Assembly (NCBI GenBank): GCA_945643635.1
Contig: CALZFC010000101.1
Coordinates: 960,501-1,024,500, forward strand
Direction: 5' to 3'
Origin: Allodiplogaster sudhausi
Taxonomy: Eukaryota; Nematoda; Chromadorea; Rhabditida; Diplogasteridae
DNA: 64,000 nt
Made by a program: the position numbers and the translations under genes
The notes under the pieces: model-generated
What the model was told of the DNA's origin: nothing
Database searches by the model: none
The model's input: the letters and a program-made list of their open reading frames with translations, nothing else
Shown: in pieces, positions 55,699 to 64,000 of the stretch
How positions within the stretch are numbered: position 1 is the stretch's first letter
How the letters are laid out: every line of letters begins with the position of its first letter

Positions 55699-58600
55699 GG
55701 GGGGTAGAGAAGGAGAGAAAGTGAGAAGGCAAGGAGGAAGTGAGTGGAGGAAAAGAGGGGGTATATGTATGTCATAGCCTTTTTTAAATCTCAGCCTTTT
55801 TCAATCCCCACCCATATCCCCTCACAATCAGACCGTCATATCCCGTCTTTCAGTCCTTGTTTATCTTATCCTGCCTTCCGGTGTAGTGTTTTTACAATTG
55901 TCTTCATATCGCGTCTGCTACGGTTTTGCATTGGTCTGCCCTCGTTTATCTGTTTCTTTTTTCTTATATCCCCCGTTTCAATTATGTCTTTTGTCTTCCT
56001 ATTAGATTGACATGTGTGAGAATGTATTGAATGTGTGAGTGAGATGAATAGTAGTGATATTCTTGTTAGCGATAAGTATGAATGCATTGCTGGAGAGACA
56101 ATGTCAGAGGCGAAGAGAGAGAGAGAAAGAGAGAGAGTGAGAGAAGGAAAAGAGAGGAAGACAGAGCAAGAGCAAGGTTGTCTCACAGTGTTATTGGCAT
56201 CTCGATGTATATATGAAAGTGTTTGAAGTCGAATCAAAAGCTTCTTCATTTGCGGAAATCGTAAAGCGTGTCATCCAGAAGACTTGGCCACAGCCTCTTA
56301 AGCAACAGCTTATGAATTTATGCATGCAGAGAGATAGAGAGAGAGAGTGAGACAGAGAGACAGAGAGAGTGAGAGAGAGACTGCAACGTTGTCTTCTTCT
56401 CTTCGGACTCTCCTACCTACATCCGATGTCTTCCTTCATCTTCCTTCTTCCCTCTGGCCGAGACAGATTGTGATAGTGCAGACATCGCTTGAGAGAAGCT
56501 CCTTTCATCCAGATTTGCTGATGCAGGCTTTCCCTCATCTCCTTGCTCGCACCTTCTTCGTGTTATCACTCCCCCCCCTGTATTCATCCTCCTTCTTTCC
56601 TCTCTTGCTTTCAACGAATGTCACATTATCCTGATATTTATGAGTGCCAACGGGGTTTGCTAATCTGCCGACGGGCGTGTCCACTGCCCTCTTCGCCTTG
56701 AAGCCCCTCCCATCGCTCTTCGCTTATCTCCCGGCAGAGCATTCAGATTCACTCGCCAAGCATGGTTTCCGGAGGAAGCCGCACGCTCATCACTTCCCGA
56801 AAAGCGAAGCCTGACGACTGGCTCTCGCATCGTGTTTTAAACGTTGATTTCAATCTGTGATCTGTTCGCGTATTTCGCTTTTTGCCATACCCATTGCCCT
56901 GGCAAGCCCCAAACCACCTCCTGCTGACCACCACCTCTCATGGTCAGAACACATTTCTCCTTCTGTAGAGGCAGTCTTCCTCTGTCTACGCACGGCGGTG
57001 GAGGAAGGAGGCAGAATGCAAATATCCGCTGTTTGATTAATGCGTGCACTCTGTCGGAAATTCCTAGTAATAAAAATGGCGACGTTTCTTTTAGCGAGAT
57101 CACACATCACTTGATTTTCTTGCAATACGGAAAAACTGTCAAGAACACGCCTTCCTGTAGCGAGAAAGTTGAAATAATCGCCATTTCGATCGACGAAGGT
57201 TTCTCCAGGCAATGGGAAAATGAGGAAAAGAGGGAGCTCTGTACAAGGAGATTATTGCGTCATTACCCGCCTGTCCGACAGTTTTGGCGCGCGAAATGGG
57301 CGTGTCCTTAGCAGAGAGAAACGAGGGCGAGAGGCCTGCAGGAGAGAGAGGAGAGGGAGGCAGCGGCAGATGGCGCGCGAGAGGTTGTCTGATCGAGGAG
57401 AGAGCACTGTGGATGGAGAGAGTGCGAGACAGCGATGGAGAGAGGAAGGGAGGACTCTGTCTCTGCCCTCTCTCTCTCTGGCCTCCATCACACTCCTCTA
57501 CAGTGCTCTACCATTCCTCGGCCGGGACAGGTTGGCCATGCCTTGTCGGGTAGCTGCTGCTTCTTCTCTTCCTCTTCCTTCCATCTCTCCTCTCCCTTTC
57601 CTCTGTTTGACGACCCACTGTGAATGGCACTGCATGAATTCACGGCGACCATGCTCCCCTGGAGGCGCCGTGCTTTCGCGGTTCCATTCCTGGTGGATCG
57701 TCCACGGTCCCTGTGATGACCCTGATCCAAACCCACTCTTCCCCCCCCCCTACCTCCCGCAATCTCGTCCCTCCGTCTCGATTATTTCGTGATTCTGACT
57801 TGTACACCAACGATGGACATTGCTTTCTCTTCCAGCAACATCGGCAATGTTATTCAACTACTCGGCTTGTCAGCTCTCTCCTCTTCTTCGCCAGAGCAGC
57901 ACATTTATATGATCATCCGTTTTAATGATTCGGTGGGTTGTGAAGGTTTTATGCATGCACTCTGTGGAGTGGACACTTGCATCTCTCTCCGAAAATAAGC
58001 GGATTGTCTCCTGCTCCCAGTAGTTGTGTCTGTCGTTACTCCTTTTTCTACTTTATTGCTAGTTGCTGAATATTTAGGCCTTATCTTTTGTAGGGTTTTG
58101 AATTGGATCAAGGTAGGGTTTTGGATAGGACCAAGGGGTTGCTCGGGTTGTTTGTATTGGTTCGATTTGTTAGTTCAAGGTTTTCCGTAGGTAGTTTCTG
58201 CCTGCTCTCCTCCCCGCTTTCCGATGATCGTGCTCATGTGTATGTGTGTGCAGCAATTTCGATCGGTCATGAAAAGAGTTGGGGAGAGGGCTGGTAGAGT
58301 GAAGATGACGCGTAGATGCGAAAGAGGAGAGAGGGAGAATCGAGGAGAGGTAGGACCAGTTGGGGGGTAGGGCAGGCAAGAGAAGGGGTCCAGGAGAGAG
58401 AAAGGTGCAGGAGTCGACGAAGGGTAGGCATGAGGAGGGAAGAGAGGTTCTAGAAAGATGGAGAAAGAGAGAGAGAGAGAGAAAGCAGGAGTCAACTTCC
58501 ACAAAGCATGACTCGCAGACTGTCTGCGTGCTGTGCTCTAGTTGGGGTGGGAGCGAGGAATAGCCGTAGCCCCCGAGTCCATTCACTCGCGAAGAAGGCA

Positions 58601-60006
58601 GCTACTCTGACTTGTTTGCTTGTTCCGAAGAGAAGAGCACTGTGATGTCCTGAGAACGAAGTACTCTCTTACAAGAGATGGGTTCAGTCCGAAAACCCGG
58701 GGTGGCACTTCGAAACTCTTGGTGGCCTTTGGCGCGAAACTCCTGGAATAGAACAGGAATGTTCTTCATTAGGTTACCGCTACTTTAGGCATGGACAAAG
58801 GACAATTCTTAGGACATTACGACAGACGAGACGTCGATGAACGGAACATAAACCATTCCGATTGGATGAGTCAGAAAAGGACAAAGAGACGATCGCGTTG
58901 AGCAGAGGATGGGGAGATGTTTGAATGGATGGAGAGGTAAGAGAGAGAGAGACAAGGGAAGAGTTAGAGAGAGAAGGGAAGAGAAAGAGAGACAAGGGAA
59001 GAGAGAGAGAGAGAAGGGAAGAGAGAGTCTAAGCTAGAGAGAAGTGGTGTCAGCAAGATAGCGATCGGTCTTTCGCAGACATCCTGCCTGTCCTTTGTTC
59101 CCGGAGAGTTGAGCGAGGAGCCTTCGACTGCCTGGACAGCATCGCACTCTGCTTGGGCACGCGCAGTTCATCACTCGGAGGGAGATGGCATGAGAGGAGT
59201 GGAGAGGGATCTTGTACGGTACTGACATCTGAGAGAGAACGAGAGAGAGAGAGAGAGAGGTAGTGGGAGAAAATTGAAATAGAGGCGGCATTAAACGGAG
59301 AGAGAGAGAAATTCCAGAAAAGTTAGAGATAAAGTGAATTTCGCATATGGGGAGAATGTTGTACAAGGCTGGATCCCTACGGGGAGGCGATGAAGGGAGG
59401 GAGAAGAACGAGAGAGAGAGAGACACCCTCCATGATCACGTCACAATCCGCATGCTCCCTCCCTGCCCGTGTCCGCCCTGCTGCTTGGCACTCATGAACT
59501 CACGCTGCGTACGCTCTCTCGGGTGCACGCGTGCTTTCGGAGGTGTCAAACAGCGAGTGACGCCGTGGCTCAGGGATTCGGGATGGACGAGATCACTCGC
59601 ACACTTCAACTGCACTATTCATTTATTCTCCATACCCTACATCAACTACCGAACAGCACACTCTCTTCCTTGATCCCTTTCAGTTCAGAGATCTCAGGGG
59701 TTTAAACTGCGTGCCTGAATTGAAATATCCTGCAGTTTACTAATCAGCAGAACTGCATGGAACATTTATCATCAACGACATTTCCAAAAAGAAAGAAAAA
59801 AACCACTATAAACATGTAAAGAGATTAGACGAGACCCGTGTAATTCAGAGGATCTGTGACTCGGAAGGGTTAGAACAACAAAAATTGACAAAGTAAAAAA
59901 TTTCAACGATTTTAGCAAAACCCAACGACTATGGCCATCTTTTCCTTTACGACATGACGGACGGAATATTATTCTTGAGATCGTTCGTAGATGAATGGAC
60001 ACAAGC
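55699..60006. other. 4.3-kb stretch without a recognisable gene, between two convergent genes
   Basis: Ariadne-2 ends at 55698 and WDR82, transcribed towards it, ends at 60007. Open frames inside (for example 56850-57212 minus and 57220-57792 plus) show no domain, no exon-like conservation and a composition that follows the local bases. GA tracts occur at 56115-56155, 56330-56375, 58460-58490, 58935-59035 and 59235-59255. The segment 57200-57700 is relatively GC-rich and non-repetitive. Confidence 0.6.
58930..59035. repeat. Purine minisatellite
   Basis: Four to five tandem variants of a roughly 20-bp unit, AGAGAGACAAGGGAAGAG or AGAGAGAGAAGGGAAGAG. It lies in the gene-free stretch upstream of the WDR82 3' end. 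Confidence 0.75.
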
Positions 60007-62411
60007 TTATTCATCGTCACTCGGAATCCAGAAGAACTGAAATACACCTTTCTTGTTAAAACTCTAACGAGTTAGATATTGTTGTTTTCATTACACTGAT
60101 AAGAAATAAAGCCTGGACTTTGACTTCTTGAAGAAAATGAAGTACTGGGAGAGCAGATGTGAGAAAGAACCGACCACATTCTGGCATGCCGATGCGAGCA
60201 TGAAGTATCGGGGATTGAAGGCGACCTGCTGGAGGAAGGGAGTATGGTTGGTGGACAAAGCAGCCACCACTTGGCCCGACTCCGCAGACCTGTATTCGAG
60301 GAAAAGATCAATAGGGGTCTACATGGATGAGAAGTTTGACCGGATCACAGGGAGCATGCATAACGATACGTAGTATCAGGGTGAGTGCAGAAAATTGATA
60401 CTGAAGATAGTGATAAAACTTTGAAAATATATTTAAGAACGGGACCAATGTTATCATGGTCATGCTTACAGTTTACAGTAATCACTTGATTAGCACGAGA
60501 GCTCATAACAGTAGAATATTGGCATACCAGCTGTAGATGCGAAGGTCAGAAGATCCGCAGAAGACGAAGTTTGAATCAGGCGAGAAGGTCGCTTCCAGGC
60601 CAACGCGCTGCATAAGAAAGACAAAACTGTTTCCCGTCAGGAAGAACAACTGAGTTATTTCATTTTATTTCACCTATGCATTGATCTTTGTTCCAACCAA
60701 GCTTCTTGACTTTTGTGTAGTGATTACCCAGACAAATTCCACTAGTTACTTTTCTTCCTGTTAGTTCGAAAACTCTTTCGTCATTTCACATGTGCTTGCC
60801 TTGTTGAAGTATCAGAATAAAAGTTAACGCTGGTTCCTCGTTTTGAAATCATCCGCTATTCACTCTTGCTCAACGCTTCACTGTAGGTATATACATGTAT
60901 TAGGGAAACAATTTACGATAATTTGTTGCCAGAACATTGGAAGTAGTTATTGACAGGTGGTGTTCACAACATTTGTTAGAAGCTCAGAACCACCGTAGGA
61001 GAGAAAGTGGAAGAATGGTAGAGAGATGACAAACCTGAACATTCTTGTGTCCGGTGAGAGTGTGGGCGACTCCTCCAGAGAATGCATCAACGAGCCGGAT
61101 GTGCTCTCCGTTCGTGTTGAGCAGGATGGACTTGCCCGAGGGAGAGAACTTCATACTCGTCCACTCGCATGTCGTCTCTTGGTCAAGAGTGAATGTCGTG
61201 AAGGGGCCCTCAAGAGTTCTTTTGTTTTGTTTAAGTAAAATTTCACTTACAGTAATTCACTCTCATGAAAGAGAATACTATTCATGATGACAATATATAT
61301 ACAAGTTGTAGAAGAGGTTCATGAAAGTATGAAGAGATATCATCTACCATCCGATATCAAACACAAGAAGAAGATCGAGGCGAACCTTGTCATATGAGCG
61401 AAGATCGTAGAGCTTAATCTGTTGCGAGTTGACTCCGGCTGCGAATATGAGTCCTTCCGGATCGAAGGCAGCAATGGCCTTGTGCTGCAGCGCCATGATT
61501 CCCTGAACAATCAGGGTTAAAAAGGAACCGTCTATTTGGGGCCACCTTGCTTGCCGGGCCCAAGCCCCCACAGTGCCATTTATTCCTTGGCACGTCCCAC
61601 TCATTACGGCTCATAACATACAAAAGGAGTGAAAAGAGACTAGAGACCTGGCAATTCTGAGACCGGAGATCCCACAGTCTTATGGTCTTGTCCAAGGAAG
61701 CCGACAGGAAGATATCGTCGATCGGGGACATTGACAGCGTCACAACCCTGAGAAACAACTAATGACGTTCGAAAATGACGACTTTCGATAACTACTAACT
61801 TCTTCGTATGACCAGGAAAATAGCGAATGTACTTGTTGTCATGGAGCGAAAGGAAACGAATAGTATCTGCAAAAAAAATGCGAGCACGCTATAGAAAAAA
61901 AAGATATAAAAAGAAACAACGATAATAACGTGTTAAATATACAAACCGTCAACTTTTGTAGAGCAGTGAACAGCATCCGTAATGTTGTGAGCAAAGTGGA
62001 TGAGGTCGACACCGTACTTCTTGCTGTTCACCTTCAAGCATCACTGCCCTAGCAAACTTCCGCTGGTATTAAACGAAGATTACGGAATTAGGACTGACAG
62101 AGCGAGTCTTCGTTCCCGTCTGGCAATTGTAGAGCACCACAGATTCGTCATCCGACGAAGATATCATATGGATTCCATCGGGACCTTCAAGGAATTCATT
62201 GACATGACAGCCCCACAATTTCATTTTAAAACAAATAAATGATCCCAAAGGTGAATGTCTGCTCAAAAATGCCGTCTCTGAAAAAGGCTTGCCGAAATCG
62301 TGCTTACAACGATTGTAACTGACTGTAATCGATGCTGTTGACTCGATTCTGATGGTCGGAGAACTGCTTCGCACAGTTCATCGAGGCGATATTCTCGCTG
62401 GTCACCTTCAT
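60007..62411 (-). CDS. WDR82: WD-repeat protein WDR82/Swd2
   Basis: Seven-bladed WD40 adaptor that recruits SET1 H3K4 methyltransferase and the PNUTS-PP1 termination complex to RNA polymerase II. Start at 62411 ([20 protein letters not shown]), stop TAA at 60007. Approximate exons: 62320-62411, 62070-62215, 61945-62030, 61800-61870, 61650-61748, 61386-61504, 61037-61215, 60530-60610, 60172-60280 and 60007-60037. Family blocks are clear: [121 protein letters not shown] and LASACQNV. It ends FWIPSDDE. Length and order match the family. Confidence 0.96.
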
Positions 62412-62977
62412 CCTCTGAGCAAAATTGATTGAACAGTTTGTAGCAATGGGTATGAATATTTCGACCAAGCAACAAAAAAAGCAACAACTAGAATCGCCAT
62501 TACTATAAATATCCAGCTCGGTTCAAAGCCAGTTGTTCATTTTGGGAACCATTTATAGTGACAACCGTTTTTTTATTATTACGATATTAACGAATTTTCA
62601 CTACGCAGGATTATTCCTTGCTATAGTTCGTGTAGATAAGTGCGAAATGTCTTGTTCTAATAAATATTTATTCCGTATTTGGCGACGCGCGCGCTTTTCA
62701 AACGCACGGAAAAGCGAGTTTGTGGTTCTAACCGGGCTTCCAGATCATTTATTTTGGTATTAGAGCCCCAAACCCACCCCATTCCGACGGCGAGACGAGC
62801 GGTTGTCCCTATATCCCTCTCCTCTCCGAATTATAAGTTCTTCTGTTTTTCTCGGATTGATTTACTATGAGATACTTTCGAAAAACCCACGTGCATTGCA
62901 ATGCCGTTGTTTTGTATCTTTGTTTAGATCTTTGCCTTTTAATTAGTTTTTTTTTAATCAGAGCGCACGAGCGTTGA
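62412..62977. promoter_or_regulatory. Divergent upstream region between WDR82 and the gene at 62978
   Basis: Two genes start outwards from this 0.57-kb stretch. It is AT-rich around 62540-62670 and has no repeat tracts or recognisable exons. Confidence 0.5.
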
Positions 62978-64000
62978 ATGCCGCCGAAAAAAGGAAAGAG
63001 GAAGGGCGGAGGAACAGGGACGGCGCCACGAACGCGACAGGGCACGTATGTAGCAGAGGATGCGTACCTCGATGTGGCGGCAGATTCTGGTGTCTCGCTC
63101 AATCTCTTCTGTGGCGGCGCCGTCCGTCTCGATGAGATGCTTGGCACGACCGTCAACGCCGTTGTCCCCGACTTCCTCCAGTTCATTCAGGGACACTTCG
63201 ATCAACTCAATGAAACGAAGCAGCATCTCAGAGATATTATGCGTGAAGAAACGTGAGTTGTTCATTATTTTTAAAGTGCTTACAAATTCATTATTTAAGA
63301 GGTGGGACTCGTGCCGTTCCGAAGACTCCGGCAAGGTCGGATTTTCGGAAAGTCAAGACCATGGTCGACAAATTCAACGCGTTCGACCTCAGTGCGATCA
63401 AAGTCGAGCTAGAAGAAGAGGAAGATGAGTCGAACAGCAGAGACAATCTTGGCTCTTCTAGGTACTCCTTATTTTTCCAATGCTAAGGTACACTATATCA
63501 TGTGTTTTTTTTTCTCAGGAACCGCGGGCGTCCTTTCATCCTTGACAGCGATGAAGACGAGGAAGGGTCAACGAACCCTGAAAGACGTGGCCCTGCTGCG
63601 GCTCGCAATATTTTCGAAGAAAGCGACGACGATCGAGACATTCCACAGGTGCCGTAGACAGTGTTGAAATAGTGCCTGCCTCTGGACATGGGCCGGGGGG
63701 TTACAAACGACCAAACCGCCAACCCCGGGGGGTTACAATGTAAAATATGTTTTAAAAAAAACTGTTCCGCGCCTTCAGCCCGGGGGGTTACAACGCTGTC
63801 ATAGGTCAGACCTATTTCAGCACTGGCCGTAGAGTTCAATATGTTTTTTTTTTCGCAGTGGCCTGTTTTTAATAACAACTTTGGGTTCGTAGGAAGGAGA
63901 TATTCTGTGCGGGGTTCAGTTTGAAAATAAATGTTTTATTTTTTTAGAGTTCTACACAGTTCACAGCCACAAGAGCGTCAGCTTCACTGAAGGCAAATCC
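62978..64000 (+). CDS. Unidentified protein with basic N-terminus and acidic linker, partial
   Basis: The ATG at 62978 gives MPPKKGKRKGGGTGTAPRTR, a strongly basic start of the kind found in chromatin proteins. A predicted helical region with VVPDFLQFIQGHFDQLNETK follows. Exons: 62978-63250; about 63299-63460 (GTRAVPKTPARSDFRKVKTM, then DLSAIKVELEEEEDES); about 63519-63648 (RGRPFILDSDEDEEGSTNPE, EESDDDRDIPQ); possibly a short exon near 63859; and one from about 63949 (SSTQFTATRASASLKANP), continuing beyond the window. The alternation of basic, helical and acidic segments is loosely like chromosomal-passenger or chromatin adaptor proteins, but I recognise no domain. One intron contains a complete MITE. 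Confidence 0.6.
63659..63825. mobile_element. hAT-like MITE, 167 bp, copy 2
   Basis: Ends CAGTGTTGAAATAGTGCC (63659) and GACCTATTTCAGCACTG (to 63825) are inverted repeats. The exact 8-bp direct repeat GCCGTAGA flanks the element (63651-63658 and 63826-63833), the target-site length made by hAT transposases. It contains three copies of CGGGGGGTTACAA. The left end matches the inverted right end of the 32731-32904 copy base for base over most of 45 positions, so both are one family. It lies within about ten bases of the 5' splice site of its host intron. Confidence 0.93.

Noticed and set aside
56850..57212. 120-codon minus-strand open frame in the gene-free interval
   Set aside because: No domain, an overlapping frame of similar length on the opposite strand, and no splice-site support.

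Overview
The window looks like nuclear DNA of a multicellular animal, most probably a nematode. Genes are split into many short exons by small introns. A stand-alone MSP-domain gene without a membrane anchor lies head to head with a compact SH2-tyrosine kinase of the Fer/SPE-8 type, a combination typical of nematode sperm genes. Several genes are packed in one orientation in an operon-like way. The species cannot be told from the sequence. About twelve conserved genes are recognisable, and their exons were read from protein similarity and splice sites. Long GA/CT low-complexity tracts fill many introns and the intergenic spaces.

Layout. Positions 1-10194 (minus) hold most of a DENND4/Crag-type Rab exchange factor whose 3' end runs off the left edge. 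A foldback element follows. Positions 11814-15056 (minus) hold the SH2-tyrosine kinase. Positions 15741-17767 (plus) hold the MSP-domain protein with Lys/Glu-rich arms. A dead non-LTR retrotransposon copy lies at about 18.1-19.9 kb. The Kv4/Shal potassium channel lies at 21130-26284 (minus). A gene-poor stretch with an inverted tRNA-like repeat spans 26.3-31.0 kb.

Positions 30960-48739 (minus) carry a co-directional block, in transcription order: an unidentified acidic protein, ALG13, TIM17, RNase Z (ELAC2), Miro GTPase and TRMT10. The gaps are 47-976 bp, and four of these products work in mitochondria or in tRNA maturation. Positions 49194-55698 (plus) hold the RBR ubiquitin ligase Ariadne-2, which diverges from the block. 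About 4.3 kb without a recognisable gene follows. WDR82 lies at 60007-62411 (minus), and an unidentified basic/acidic protein starts at 62978 (plus) and leaves the window on the right.

The most informative non-genic items are three complete miniature inverted-repeat elements with target-site duplications. Two of them are in one family and have exact or near-exact 8-bp duplications, as in hAT transposons. A fourth element has a 6-bp duplication. Other items are perfect or near-perfect hairpins in two introns of the RNase Z gene, apparent GC-AG introns, three reading-frame lesions confined to the Lys/Glu arms of the MSP gene, and a strong tendency for intronic GA/CT tracts to be pyrimidine-rich on the sense strand. 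I did not find a convincing new multi-gene system. The best candidate for something worth following is the compact mitochondrial/tRNA-processing gene block.
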